Positions 9,159 to 18,426 are shown, counted from the first letter of the stretch. The stretch is DNA of 64,000 nucleotides from an uncultured Lachnospiraceae bacterium (GCA_910579865.1 CAJTXA010000004.1:124001-188000); one strand, 5' to 3'. Numbers and translations are program-made. Notes: generated by a model from the sequence alone, not told the origin.

Positions 9159-9908
9159 ATGTTATCAAAAATTGTCAAACCAGGAGATCAACTTGAATTA
9201 ACAAAATTAAATGTGTCTGCAATTTCTTCTGAAAAATTTTCAAAAAATATAAAAAAGAAAACCTATTTTAGTAAAATTTATGATATAATAGGGAAAGATA
9301 AATTAAAAATTGCTATGCCTATGGATGGAACACAAGTAATTGTTCCAACTATAAATACCAGATATGAACTTAGTATTCGTACAAAAGGTGGTATTTATCA
9401 CTGTAAAGGGATTATGATAGAACGGTATAAAGAGAATCAACTTTATATAATGATTCTTGAGATTTATACAGGGCTGCAAAAGTTTCAAAGAAGACAACAT
9501 TACCGTTTAGCATGTAATCTAAGAATTACATATCGGGTATTATCAACAGTAGAGGCTGATCTACTGACGGATCCAGATGCATTGGAAGCTTTTCAGGAGG
9601 CAGTATCAGAACAGGGATATTTAAAAGGAGTTACTTTAGATATCAGTGGTGGAGGGATGCGATTTACCTCAGAACAGCCAATTGAACAAAATGCATCCAT
9701 TCTTTGTAAATTTTCGATTTCTGTAGAAGGGGAAGAAAATTCATTTTCTGTTATTTCCCATCTAGTTCAGTCAAAAGAGATGCCACATCGAAGAAAACAG
9801 TATGAACATCGTGTTCGGTTTGGCCATATTTCTAATCGAGATAGAGAAACATTGATTCGATTTATTTTTGAGGAAGAGCGTAGGTATAGGAAAAATAAGA
9901 AGGGTTGA
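9159..9908 (+). CDS. PilZ-domain c-di-GMP effector, YcgR family
   Basis: The 249-residue protein has an N-terminal YcgR-type domain (residues ~1-95) and a C-terminal PilZ domain. The c-di-GMP contacts are visible as RRQHYRLAC (RxxxR) around residues 111-119 and DISGGGMRF, the D/NxSxxG motif, around residue 167. Such proteins bind c-di-GMP and slow or disengage the motor. ATG 9159 is 8 nt from AGGAGG (9145-9150), while the in-frame TTG at 9153 is too close to be used. It lies between flhG and cheB, which links it to motor braking. Confidence 0.92.
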   Translation: MLSKIVKPGDQLELTKLNVSAISSEKFSKNIKKKTYFSKIYDIIGKDKLKIAMPMDGTQVIVPTINTRYELSIRTKGGIYHCKGIMIERYKENQLYIMILEIYTGLQKFQRRQHYRLACNLRITYRVLSTVEADLLTDPDALEAFQEAVSEQGYLKGVTLDISGGGMRFTSEQPIEQNASILCKFSISVEGEENSFSVISHLVQSKEMPHRRKQYEHRVRFGHISNRDRETLIRFIFEEERRYRKNKKG

Positions 9909-9912
9909 TTCG

Positions 9913-11046
9913 ATGAAGAAGAACATTTTAATTGTGGATGATTCTGCTCTTATGAGGCGTGTTCTCTCAGATACCGTAAACTCGGATGAGAGATATCAGG
10001 TAAAGGATATCGCAAATAACGGAGAAGAAGGACTAAAGTTGATTCTTGCAAATCCTACTGGATATGATGCTATTCTCTTAGATATCTATATGCCAAAGAT
10101 GACAGGTCTAGAGTTATTGATGGAGCTGGAAAAGAGACGGGGAAATTACCCAAGAATTGTAATTTGTAGTACAAAGGCAGATGAAAGTGCAGAAGAAACA
10201 ATGATTGCACTAGAACATGGAGCATTTGATTTTATTAAAAAACCAGAGAATTTAATCAATGCAAAAAGTAATACATTTAAAGAAGCATTACTTGCTATTT
10301 TAGGGGTGGCAACAGAGTCAAGACCAAAGAGAAGTATTTTATCAACTCGTCCATCTCCAGCAGCAACGAACAATGTAGTAATCAGAACTTCTGCTACAAA
10401 GCCGTCTTCTTTTATGACAAAGCCGCCTGTTCGAAATTTGTCAATTCCTACACAGAAAGGGACAGGAAATAAACTAATTGCACTTGCTTGTTCAACAGGA
10501 GGCCCAAAGACTTTACAATCCGTAATTCCGCTTTTACCAGAAGGTCTAAATGCACCAATGGTATTGGTACAACATATGCCAAAAGGATTTACGAAGTCAT
10601 TGGCAATGCGTTTAAATGATATGAGCAAAGTAGAAGTAAAGGAAGCAGCAGAGGGGGATGTTCTGCAAAAAGGATGTGTTTATATCGCACCAGGAGGAAG
10701 TCATTTAAAAGTAGCAAAACTTCCAGGTGGAGGTTATAAAGCAGTAATATCAGATGAACCGCCAAGAGATGCACTAAAACCTTGTGCCAATATTATGTAT
10801 GAATCATTAGTTGGTTCTGCTTATGATGAGATTGTCTGTGTTGTTTTAACTGGAATGGGTGCAGATGGAACAGAAGGAATCAAGGCACTGAAAAAGAGAA
10901 ACAAGGTTTATGTGATTTCTCAAGATGAAGAAACCTGTGTTGTATATGGTATGCCTAAGATGGTGGCACAGGCAGGTCTGTCAGATGAAGTTTTACCAAT
11001 TACTGAGGTTGCTAATTCAATCGTAAAGAAAGTAGGTGTGCAGTAA
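9913..11046 (+). CDS. cheB: Chemotaxis protein-glutamate methylesterase CheB
   Basis: The 377-residue protein has an N-terminal receiver domain (DD at residues 9-10, phospho-Asp57 in LLDIYMPKM, Lys in KKPEN) and a C-terminal methylesterase domain. The catalytic Ser is in ACSTGGP, His in LVQHMPKGF and Asp in GMGADGTEG. CheB demethylates or deamidates chemoreceptors for adaptation. An upstream in-frame start at 9868 overlaps the PilZ gene, but the homologous start is ATG 9913. Its C-terminal tail NSIVKKVGVQ is repeated at the end of the next small ORF. Confidence 0.96.
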   Translation: MKKNILIVDDSALMRRVLSDTVNSDERYQVKDIANNGEEGLKLILANPTGYDAILLDIYMPKMTGLELLMELEKRRGNYPRIVICSTKADESAEETMIALEHGAFDFIKKPENLINAKSNTFKEALLAILGVATESRPKRSILSTRPSPAATNNVVIRTSATKPSSFMTKPPVRNLSIPTQKGTGNKLIALACSTGGPKTLQSVIPLLPEGLNAPMVLVQHMPKGFTKSLAMRLNDMSKVEVKEAAEGDVLQKGCVYIAPGGSHLKVAKLPGGGYKAVISDEPPRDALKPCANIMYESLVGSAYDEIVCVVLTGMGADGTEGIKALKKRNKVYVISQDEETCVVYGMPKMVAQAGLSDEVLPITEVANSIVKKVGVQ

Positions 11047-11048
11047 TT

Positions 11049-11459
11049 ATGAATACAAATCAATATCTAAATAATCAACGATTGATTTTAGAACAGACCT
11101 TAAAGGGAATGGCTTTTACAATGGGATATAAAAAGATACAGCGTATGACTTGTGATATGGAAAAGGTATTCTATGAAATATGCTATGGTAAGATGGATAC
11201 CAATATTGTAGATATTGTGTTTCAGTGTATCGATGCATTAGAAGCTTATCGAATGAATATTATAAAATTTCAGGATGAAGGAACAGAGGATAATGAGCCG
11301 ATTATTGCAAAACTGAATACAGTGTTAAAAGAAGGAGCCGATGCAAGTGTCAGTGATTTAAAGAAGATAACAGAAGAACAGAATTTATTGTTTATGCAGA
11401 GAACTTTGTTAGTCACTGAGAGCGCCAATTCAATTAAAAAGAAAGTAGGTGTGCAGTAA
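11049..11459 (+). CDS. Degenerate CheA P1 (HPt) duplicate fused to a copy of the CheB tail
   Basis: The 136-residue ORF is a diverged copy of the start of cheA downstream: MGYKKIQRMTCDMEKVFYEI matches MGYKRMQRLTHDMENVFSEV, and DEGTEDNEPIIAKLN is nearly identical. Relative to CheA it has lost two in-frame segments, one carrying the FRAAHS phospho-acceptor His (His46 of CheA), so it cannot be phosphorylated like P1. Its last ten residues (NSIKKKVGVQ) copy the CheB C-terminus. This shows a tandem duplication of the cheB-tail/cheA-head junction. It remains open and may be expressed, or it may be a decaying remnant. Confidence 0.8.
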   Translation: MNTNQYLNNQRLILEQTLKGMAFTMGYKKIQRMTCDMEKVFYEICYGKMDTNIVDIVFQCIDALEAYRMNIIKFQDEGTEDNEPIIAKLNTVLKEGADASVSDLKKITEEQNLLFMQRTLLVTESANSIKKKVGVQ

Positions 11460-11461
11460 TT

Positions 11462-13597
11462 ATGGATGTAAGTCAATATCTTGAGATTTTTATCGATGAA
11501 ACAAAAGAACATTTAGAAAGTTTAAACAATCAATTGTTGATTTTGGAAAAAGAGCCAGATAATGAAGAGACTGTTAATGAAATATTTCGAGCTGCTCATT
11601 CTTTAAAGGGAATGGCAGGTACAATGGGATATAAAAGGATGCAGCGTCTGACTCATGATATGGAGAATGTATTCTCTGAAGTACGTTCTGGTAAGATGAA
11701 AATTAATGCGAATATTGTAGATATTGTATTTCAATGTTTAGATGCATTGGAAGCTTATCTTACCAATATTATGGAATTTCAGGATGAAGGAACAGAGGAT
11801 AATGAACCAATTATTGCAAGGTTGAATGCAGTATTAAAGGGAGGAGCTGATGCAACAGTCAGTGACTCAAATGAGGCACCAAAGGAGCAAGAAGCAGTTT
11901 CTGTACAAGAGACAGTAAAAGAAGAAGTAGAAGGAAGAAAGTATAAAACTATTAAGCTAAAGGATTTTGAACTTCATGCTGCAAAAGAAGCAGTTCATGC
12001 TGGAATGAAATTTTATGGGATTACAGTAAAAGTAGATGAAAATTGTATTCTTAAGTCAGCAAGGGCGTTTTTAGTGTTTAAAAATATAGAGCCACATGGA
12101 GAGATTATTTGTTCTATTCCAAGTGCGCAAGATATTGAAGATGAAAAGTTTGAACTTGATTTTAGCTTATTTGTGATTTCTAAAGAACCATATGAAGAAA
12201 TTTATAATGCGATTATGGGAGTATCAGAAATCAAAGAAGCGATAGGAGAAGAACTTTCTATAACAGAAGAAGCTGGAACAGAAGCAAATGTAGTAGAAGA
12301 GAAGAAAGAAGAGAAGACAGAAGTAGAGGAAAATAAAGTACAGACAGCTCCAGTTCAGCCAGCAGCAAAGCCAACAAATACAAAACAGGTTTCAGCAGGA
12401 AGTAATAATGCTAATCCTGCAAATAACAATGCAGGAAAGCCAGTTGTCAATCGTTCGGTACGAGTGGACATTGAAAAATTAGATGTATTAATGAATTTAG
12501 TTAGTGAGTTAATTATTGCTAAAAATGGAATCGTATCTGTTAGTGATGGAAACAGTGGGGCAGTTTCTCAAAATTTAAGAGAACAGGTAGAATATCTAGA
12601 AAGTATTACTACAAATTTGCATGAATCTGTTATGAAGGTTCGAATGGTGCCAATTGAAAGTGTAGTAAGTCGTTTTCCACGTATGATTCGTGATTTAAGC
12701 AAAAAATTAAATAAAAAGATGGAACTTTTTATGAGTGGAGAAGATACCGAGTTGGATCGTACTGTAATTGATGAAATTGGAGATCCACTTATGCATATCT
12801 TACGAAATTCAGCTGATCATGGATTAGAGAGTGCAGAAGCTCGTCGAGAGAGAGGAAAACCAGAAGTAGGATCGATTTTCTTAGATGCTTATCAAGATGG
12901 AAATAATGTTGTAATTGAAGTAAGAGATGACGGAAATGGAATTGATGTAGAACAAGTAAAGCGTAAAGCAGTAGAAAAAGGTGCATTGACACAGGAACAG
13001 GTGGATAACCTAGATGATAAAGGTGCGATTGATTTATTATTCCGTCCAAGTTTTTCCACTGCAGAGAAAATTACAGATGTATCTGGCCGAGGAGTTGGTC
13101 TGGATGTAGTACGAACAAAGATAGAAGGACTTGGTGGCGATATTGAGGTTAAGACAGAACTTGGAGCAGGAAGTACATTTATTATTCGTTTGCCTTTAAC
13201 ATTAGCAATTATTCAATCATTAATGGTAATTTTAGGAGATGAAAAGTATGCAATTCCACTAAGTACAATTCAAACATTAGAAGATGTTTCAAATGACGAG
13301 ATAAAGTATGTAAGTGGAAAAGAAGTGATTCATTTGCGTGGAAAGGTAATTCCACTCATTCGATTAAATGAGGTATTAGATGTAGAAAGTTCTAGTCAGT
13401 CAGAAAGTTTGATAGTGGTAATTATCCAAAAAGGAGAAAAGTTAGCAGGGCTGGTCGTAGATGAACTGATTGGACAGCAGGAAATCGTAATTAAACCGCT
13501 TGGTAAATATTTAAATAGCAATAAGTTGATTAGTGGAGCAACGATTTTAGGAGATGGTGAGGTAGCATTAATTCTTGATCCGGGTACATTGTTTTAA
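11462..13597 (+). CDS. cheA: Chemotaxis histidine kinase CheA
   Basis: The 711-residue protein has the full CheA order: P1 HPt domain with phospho-His46 (AAHSLKG), P2 CheY/CheB-binding domain (about residues 158-262), an acidic/Asn-rich linker, P3 dimerisation (about 334-400), P4 kinase with N box HILRNSADHGLE, G1 DDGNGID, F box and G2 GRGVGLDVV, and P5 CheW-like domain to the end. It is the core kinase that phosphorylates CheY and CheB. It lies 2 nt after the P1-duplicate ORF, and the GTAGGTGTG ribosome binding site region is itself part of the duplicated segment. Confidence 0.97.
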   Translation: MDVSQYLEIFIDETKEHLESLNNQLLILEKEPDNEETVNEIFRAAHSLKGMAGTMGYKRMQRLTHDMENVFSEVRSGKMKINANIVDIVFQCLDALEAYLTNIMEFQDEGTEDNEPIIARLNAVLKGGADATVSDSNEAPKEQEAVSVQETVKEEVEGRKYKTIKLKDFELHAAKEAVHAGMKFYGITVKVDENCILKSARAFLVFKNIEPHGEIICSIPSAQDIEDEKFELDFSLFVISKEPYEEIYNAIMGVSEIKEAIGEELSITEEAGTEANVVEEKKEEKTEVEENKVQTAPVQPAAKPTNTKQVSAGSNNANPANNNAGKPVVNRSVRVDIEKLDVLMNLVSELIIAKNGIVSVSDGNSGAVSQNLREQVEYLESITTNLHESVMKVRMVPIESVVSRFPRMIRDLSKKLNKKMELFMSGEDTELDRTVIDEIGDPLMHILRNSADHGLESAEARRERGKPEVGSIFLDAYQDGNNVVIEVRDDGNGIDVEQVKRKAVEKGALTQEQVDNLDDKGAIDLLFRPSFSTAEKITDVSGRGVGLDVVRTKIEGLGGDIEVKTELGAGSTFIIRLPLTLAIIQSLMVILGDEKYAIPLSTIQTLEDVSNDEIKYVSGKEVIHLRGKVIPLIRLNEVLDVESSSQSESLIVVIIQKGEKLAGLVVDELIGQQEIVIKPLGKYLNSNKLISGATILGDGEVALILDPGTLF

Positions 13598-13612
13598 CAG
13601 GAGGTGACAAAT

Positions 13613-14080
13613 TTGGACGAACAGGCTCTGGAAATGAAAAAAGAAGAGGAACGAATCACACAATACATAGTGATTAAGATTGATAATGAACAGTTTGGAA
13701 TCGATATTAAATATATTGATAATATTGTTCGAATGGAGAAGATTACACGAGTGCCAAAAGCCCAGCGTTATTTTAAAGGTGTAATTAACTTACGTGGAGA
13801 AGTAATTCCTGTAATGGACTTGCGTGTTAAGTTTGACATGGAAGAAATGAAAGAAACAAAAGATACTAGAATTATTATATTAAAATTGGATAAACAAAGT
13901 ACAGTAGGAATTATTGTAGATGCAGTAAGAGAGGTTGTTTCTTTAAAAGAAACAGATATGGAAAAAGTAACTGCAAATGCAGCAGATAGCCGAACGCAGT
14001 ATATCTCTGTAATTGGAAAACATGAGAATGAATTAATTTCTATTATTAATATTATTAGTTTGGTATCAGAAGAAAAATAA
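13613..14080 (+). CDS. cheW: Chemotaxis coupling protein CheW
   Basis: A single CheW/SH3-like domain with ~20 extra N-terminal residues. Typical motifs are FGIDIKYIDNIVRM, KGVINLRGEVIPVMDLR and GIIVDAVREVV. CheW couples chemoreceptors to CheA. TTG 13613 sits 8 nt after GGAGGT (13600-13605), whereas GTG 13604 is within the ribosome binding site, so the TTG start is preferred. A second CheW is encoded at 56513. Confidence 0.94.
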   Translation: MDEQALEMKKEEERITQYIVIKIDNEQFGIDIKYIDNIVRMEKITRVPKAQRYFKGVINLRGEVIPVMDLRVKFDMEEMKETKDTRIIILKLDKQSTVGIIVDAVREVVSLKETDMEKVTANAADSRTQYISVIGKHENELISIINIISLVSEEK

Positions 14081-14107
14081 GGGAAAAGTAGAGGAGGGAG
14101 AAGATAT

Positions 14108-14716
14108 ATGCCATATGGTGAAATGGATGCGATGCATATGGACGTTCTTCGAGAAATTGGCAATATTGGAGCTGGGAATGCAACAACAGCTCTTGCAAAA
14201 TTAATTAATGCAAAGATTGATATGAAAGTTCCAAAAGTGGAAATGGTAGATTTTCAGCATCTAGCGTCTATTGTTGGGAACGAAGAAGATTTGATGGTAG
14301 CTGTAATGGTAACTTTGTCTGTTGATGTAGATGGTATGATGATGTTTTTAATGGATAAAAAATCAGGTACTTATTTGATTGAACAGATGATGGCAGGTAG
14401 TGGAATGCCAGTAAATGAAGACTTTGGGGAGTTAGAATTTTCTGTAATTAGTGAGATTGGAAATATTATTACTGGATCGTACCTTTCGGCACTTGCTTCT
14501 TTGCTTAATATGAAAATTGATATGTCAATTCCATATCTATCAATTGATATGGCAGGTGCTATCTTAAGTGTTCCAGCGATTGAATTCGGAAAAATTGGAG
14601 ATGAGGTGTTACTAATCCAGACTGATTTTGGGGATGAAGTAGAGGTAAAGGGGTATTTTATATTGATTCCGGATCAGGATTCTTATACCAGGATTCTAAC
14701 AGCTTTGGGAATGTAG
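14108..14716 (+). CDS. cheC: CheY-P phosphatase CheC
   Basis: The 202-residue protein has the two pseudo-symmetric CheC active-site helices: VLREIGNIGAGNATTALAKL near residues 14-33 and VISEIGNIITGSYLSALASL near residues 115-134, each with the E..N pair. CheC dephosphorylates CheY-P and is stimulated by CheD, encoded next. There is no FliN domain, which separates it from FliY. A GAGGAGGGAG ribosome binding site precedes the ATG. Confidence 0.96.
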   Translation: MPYGEMDAMHMDVLREIGNIGAGNATTALAKLINAKIDMKVPKVEMVDFQHLASIVGNEEDLMVAVMVTLSVDVDGMMMFLMDKKSGTYLIEQMMAGSGMPVNEDFGELEFSVISEIGNIITGSYLSALASLLNMKIDMSIPYLSIDMAGAILSVPAIEFGKIGDEVLLIQTDFGDEVEVKGYFILIPDQDSYTRILTALGM

Positions 14717-14725
14717 GTGATGAAT

Positions 14726-15217
14726 ATGGGCGAGATGATTAAAGTAGGAATGGCAGATTTAAAAGCTTGTAAGGCACCAAATGCTCTGACAACGCTGGGG
14801 CTGGGTTCCTGTGTAGGCGTCTGTCTGTTCGATCCAGTAACAAAGGTGTCTGGGATGGCTCATGTAATGTTGCCGGATAGCAAGCAGATTACTAGGGAAA
14901 AAAGTAATCCAATGAAATTTGCTGATACCGGAATTGATATGTTAATTAAGCAAATGATAAGCTTAGGAGCAGAGAAAAGGCGGCTGAAAGCAAAGATAGC
15001 AGGTGGTGCACAGATGTTTGCATTTAATGGAGGAAGTTCTTCAATTGGACGGGTTGGAGATCGAAATGTAGAAGCAGTAAAGGCAAAATTAAAAGAATTA
15101 GGAATCCCAATCTTAGCTGAGGATACGGGAGCAAATTATGGGCGGACGATTGAGTTTTATTCAGAAGATGCAAGGCTTCGGATTCGTGCAGTCGGTAAGC
15201 CGCTTAAAACGATATAA
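14726..15217 (+). CDS. cheD: Chemoreceptor glutamine deamidase CheD
   Basis: About 163 residues from ATG 14726. The catalytic Cys is in LGLGSCVGVCLFD and the His in GMAHVMLPDS, with the conserved KIAGGAQMF stretch. CheD deamidates receptor glutamines and binds CheC. In-frame GTG 14717 and ATG 14720 are alternatives, but the homologous start MGEMIKVGMADL is at 14726, 6 nt after AGGTG. The gene begins right after the cheC stop. Confidence 0.95.
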   Translation: MGEMIKVGMADLKACKAPNALTTLGLGSCVGVCLFDPVTKVSGMAHVMLPDSKQITREKSNPMKFADTGIDMLIKQMISLGAEKRRLKAKIAGGAQMFAFNGGSSSIGRVGDRNVEAVKAKLKELGIPILAEDTGANYGRTIEFYSEDARLRIRAVGKPLKTI

Positions 15218-15222
15218 TCTGG

Positions 15223-15249
15223 AGTGAGGAGTTTTTTGAGCTTCTCACT
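15223..15249 (+). other. Weak hairpin after cheD
   Basis: AGTGAG (15223-15228) pairs with CTCACT (15244-15249), with partial further pairing inside. No T-run follows (TTGG), so it may be an RNA-processing or stability element rather than a terminator. Confidence 0.35.
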
Positions 15250-15277
15250 TTGGTTGTCTTGTAATGGAGGGTAAAAC

Positions 15278-15601
15278 ATGAAAAGGAGGAATTTTATTCC
15301 GCTAATTGTTATGTTGATGGCAGGGTTTATTTCCAGCCTAATTTCGATAACAAAACAGTATAATGTAACACGATCGATGATAGTAATATTTGTATCAATG
15401 TTTCTTTTTTATATAATAGGATTAGTTGCTAGGGGAATTATAAATAGCAATGTAAAACAAATGGAAGAACGAGAAGCGGAAAGACTGCGGATAGAAGAGG
15501 AAAAACGCTTAGAGGAAGAAGCAATGGCAGCATTATTAGCAGAAGAAGAGAATGGGGAAGAAACAGGGACAAGGGCTGCAGAAGATATGCAGATCGTATA
15601 G
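15278..15601 (+). CDS. Small two-helix membrane protein of the fla/che operon
   Basis: The 107-residue protein has two transmembrane segments (about residues 8-25 and 34-52), followed by a highly charged helix rich in Glu (KQMEEREAERLRIEEEKRLEEEA) and an acidic tail. I recognise no named family. Its fixed place between cheD and sigD suggests a flagellar or motility accessory role, but no enzymatic motif is visible. An AAAGGAGG-like sequence overlaps the start, and ATG 15278 follows TGGAGGG. Confidence 0.75.
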   Translation: MKRRNFIPLIVMLMAGFISSLISITKQYNVTRSMIVIFVSMFLFYIIGLVARGIINSNVKQMEEREAERLRIEEEKRLEEEAMAALLAEEENGEETGTRAAEDMQIV

Positions 15602-15639
15602 AGAAAAGAAAGAAGGAAAAGCTGTTGGAGGTGGCCTGA

Positions 15640-16410
15640 TTGGACGAGAACGCTAGAAATAAATTATGGGAATCCTATACAAAAGGAAGAAAACCAGAAA
15701 TTCGAGAGCAGATTATTTTAGAGTATGCACAACTGGTAAAGATTATTGCAGGAAGATTGAGCATGTATTTAGGAGATAATGTAGAATATGAAGATTTAGT
15801 TAGTTATGGGATTTTTGGATTGATTGATGCGATTGATAAGTTTGATTATGAGAAAGGAATAAAATTTGAAACCTATGCCAGTTTAAGAATACGTGGAGCA
15901 ATTTTGGATCAAATTCGTAAGATGGATTGGATTCCAAGAACATTGCGTCAGAAACAAAAAAAGATGGATACTGCTTTGATGAAATTAGAAAAGGAATTAG
16001 GGCGTCAGGCTACGGATGAAGAAATAGCAAAGGAATTAGGGATTTCTTTAGATGAGTATTATACTTGGCAGGGGCAGACAAAGGCCTCTGGTTTGATTTC
16101 ACTTGATGAATGTATGGAGCAGGGGACTGAGATTTATACAGATGCTGGTCTTCAAGCAAGATTTGATAGTCCAGAAGAAGTAGTAGAAAAAGAAGAATTA
16201 AAACAGTTACTTGCACAGGCATTAGAAGGATTGACAGAAAAAGAACGAAAGGTGATTGTACTTTATTATTATGAGGAATTAACTTTAAAAGAAGTTAGTG
16301 CAATTATGGAGGTGTCTGAATCTAGAATTTCACAGCTTCATACAAAAGCGTTGCAAAAAATGAAACAGAAGTTGGGAGTCCAGATAGGTATACTATTTGG
16401 GGTATCATAA
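15640..16410 (+). CDS. sigD: Flagellar/motility sigma factor SigD (FliA/WhiG family)
   Basis: The 256-residue sigma-70 family factor has region 2 (VEYEDLVSYGIFGLIDAIDKFD, YASLRIRGAILDQIRKMDW), region 3 (GRQATDEEIAKELGIS) and region 4 (LTEKERKVIVLYYYEELTLKEVSAIMEVSESRISQLHTKAL). It should direct RNA polymerase to late flagellar and chemotaxis promoters. TTG 15640 follows a GGAGGTGG ribosome binding site. Location at the distal end of the fla/che operon matches the Bacillus arrangement, where position in the transcript limits SigD dose. Confidence 0.95.
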   Translation: MDENARNKLWESYTKGRKPEIREQIILEYAQLVKIIAGRLSMYLGDNVEYEDLVSYGIFGLIDAIDKFDYEKGIKFETYASLRIRGAILDQIRKMDWIPRTLRQKQKKMDTALMKLEKELGRQATDEEIAKELGISLDEYYTWQGQTKASGLISLDECMEQGTEIYTDAGLQARFDSPEEVVEKEELKQLLAQALEGLTEKERKVIVLYYYEELTLKEVSAIMEVSESRISQLHTKALQKMKQKLGVQIGILFGVS

Positions 16411-16432
16411 AGAAAATATGGAGGCAACTATT

Positions 16433-18034
16433 ATGGCAGATAGAAATGGATATTTTCGGGTTAGATCCAGCGAAGAAGGAACCTTTTTGAAATTATTTCC
16501 TGCTCAGGATAATGGTGAGCCGTTAAAAATAGATGAAGTGTTGGAATATTTAACGAAACATGAAATAAAATTTGAACTGTCTCGTGTAAAATATGCAGTG
16601 GGAAGTTTAAGTAAAGAAGTAGAATTGAATTTGTCTAGTAAAAAGATACCAACAATTCGAGAAGAAATGTGTGTAAAAGTTTCTGCAGATAATATGCAAG
16701 TAACAGCAAGGTTTTATCCTCCTTCCAATGATACAGCTTATATTGGAAAAGAGGAACTTTTGCGAGCACTTTCTTATCAAGGAATACAATATGGTATTTT
16801 GGAAGAGGAAGTGGATGCATTTATTCAAAAGCGAGAATATTGTAAGGATTATGTCTTTGCAAAAGGAACTCCTTTAGTAGAGGGAAAAGATGCAGAAATC
16901 CACTATTTTTTTAATTTAAGACCAAATGCAAAACCAAAATTAAATACAGATGGTTCTGTAAATTTTCATGATTTGGATAATATTAATCGTATTAAGGCAG
17001 GAGATGTATTAGCAACATTAGAAAAAGAAAAATGTGGAACAGTAGGAACAAATGTTTATGGTGTACAGATTGTTCCTAAGACAGTAAAATCTACTTATTT
17101 AAAGTATGGAAAAGGTGTTACTTTATCAGAAGATCAACTTTCTTTAATTGCAGAAATGGATGGTCATGTACAGTTGACATTTGATGAAAAGGTAGTAGTG
17201 GCAAATACGTATATTGTAGAAGAAAATGTAGATGTTTCTACAGGAAATATTCGCTATGATGGAAATGTGCAAGTAAAAGGGCATGTATGTTCTGGTTTTA
17301 CAATTATTGCTTCTGGTGATGTTGAGATAGAGGGAGTTGTAGAAGGTGCAAAGATTATTGCACAAGGGCAGATTATTCTAAAGCGTGGAATTCAGGGCAT
17401 GGGAAAGGGTGTTTTGCAATCGCAAGGAGCAATTATTGCAAAATTTATTGAAAGTGCCTCTGTATTAACAAATGGTTCTATTACAACAGAGAGTATTTTA
17501 CACAGTCAAGTATCCGCAAAAGAAGGAATTTATGTAAGTGGAAAAAAAGGATTGATTGTAGGAGGACATGTACGTTCTGCAATTTTAATTGAAACACAGG
17601 TGGCTGGTTCTGCAATGGGCGGAAATACAATTTTGGAGGTAGGGGTTGATCCGATTATGCAAAGTCGAATGGAGACTTTGGAAGCAGAAAGAAGACAATT
17701 AGAAGCGAATCGGGAAAAAGCTGGAAAGATGATTGATGTATATAAAATAAAAAAGAAAAGAGGACAGCTTACAATCGATAAGGCGGTAGAATTTCAAAAG
17801 ACATTACAGGAATATAGTGAGACAGAAAAACGACTCACACAAATTGATTCGGAACTGGATCGAATGTATGAATGTATGAATGGAGTAAAAGATGCTAGAA
17901 TAAAGGTATGGAAAGATGTACATCCTGGAGTAAAATTAGTGATTGATGAAGAGGTATTTTATGTAATGAGTACAGAACATCATTGCCAATTTTATGTAGG
18001 AAAAGATCGGTTAATCAAGCGTTCTCCATGTTAA
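16433..18034 (+). CDS. FapA/DUF342 family polymer-forming protein
   Basis: About 533 residues from ATG 16433, which is 8 nt after TGGAGG. An N-terminal alpha/beta region is followed by the DUF342 (FapA) beta-solenoid: repeated short strands such as GNVQVKGHVCSGFTI, GDVEIEGVVEGAKI and SAKEGIYVSGKKGL (about residues 270-400). A coiled coil follows (residues ~410-490) and then a small C-terminal domain. Family members lie in flagellar operons of Clostridia, Vibrio and Thermotoga, but the biochemical role is unknown. A GTG at 16385-16400 would overlap sigD and is rejected as the start. Confidence 0.85.
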   Translation: MADRNGYFRVRSSEEGTFLKLFPAQDNGEPLKIDEVLEYLTKHEIKFELSRVKYAVGSLSKEVELNLSSKKIPTIREEMCVKVSADNMQVTARFYPPSNDTAYIGKEELLRALSYQGIQYGILEEEVDAFIQKREYCKDYVFAKGTPLVEGKDAEIHYFFNLRPNAKPKLNTDGSVNFHDLDNINRIKAGDVLATLEKEKCGTVGTNVYGVQIVPKTVKSTYLKYGKGVTLSEDQLSLIAEMDGHVQLTFDEKVVVANTYIVEENVDVSTGNIRYDGNVQVKGHVCSGFTIIASGDVEIEGVVEGAKIIAQGQIILKRGIQGMGKGVLQSQGAIIAKFIESASVLTNGSITTESILHSQVSAKEGIYVSGKKGLIVGGHVRSAILIETQVAGSAMGGNTILEVGVDPIMQSRMETLEAERRQLEANREKAGKMIDVYKIKKKRGQLTIDKAVEFQKTLQEYSETEKRLTQIDSELDRMYECMNGVKDARIKVWKDVHPGVKLVIDEEVFYVMSTEHHCQFYVGKDRLIKRSPC

Positions 18035-18072
18035 AAAAGATGAAGTAAAAGAATAAGAAAAGAGGAAAAGAG

Positions 18073-18405
18073 ATGTCAGGAATCAGACCAGTAGAAGTGC
18101 AAGGCGTTATGCAACGGACGCAAGATATCAGTCAAATTAAGCAAAATCAGGATATGAAGCCACAAGTGGATCAAAGTCATTATCAGACACAGGTACAAAA
18201 ACATGTAGAAAACCAAAGCAAACAGGTAAATCATTCAGATAATGCCAATAAAAAGGAAGAAAAATATGATGCAAAAGAAAAAGGAAATGGTGCATTTTAT
18301 GAAAATCCACAGCATCGTCGTCAAAAGAAAGAAGAAGAGGATGAGGACGAAGGAGTTGTGGTTTTAAAACAGGTTCATAAGGGTTCTTTTGATATGAAAA
18401 TATAA
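18073..18405 (+). CDS. Small polar protein of the fla/che operon
   Basis: The 110-residue protein is almost free of hydrophobic segments, rich in Gln, Lys, Asp and Glu, and ends with an acidic run (KKEEEDEDEG) and VHKGSFDMKI. It is probably largely disordered. The N-terminus MSGIRPVEVQGVMQRTQDIS looks like the start of a structured short motif. I recognise no family. It lies between fapA and a SwrB-like gene, with an AAGAGGAAAAGAG ribosome binding site, and is likely cotranscribed with them. Confidence 0.7.
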   Translation: MSGIRPVEVQGVMQRTQDISQIKQNQDMKPQVDQSHYQTQVQKHVENQSKQVNHSDNANKKEEKYDAKEKGNGAFYENPQHRRQKKEEEDEDEGVVVLKQVHKGSFDMKI

Positions 18406-18426
18406 GAAAAGGTAAGGAAGTGAAAA

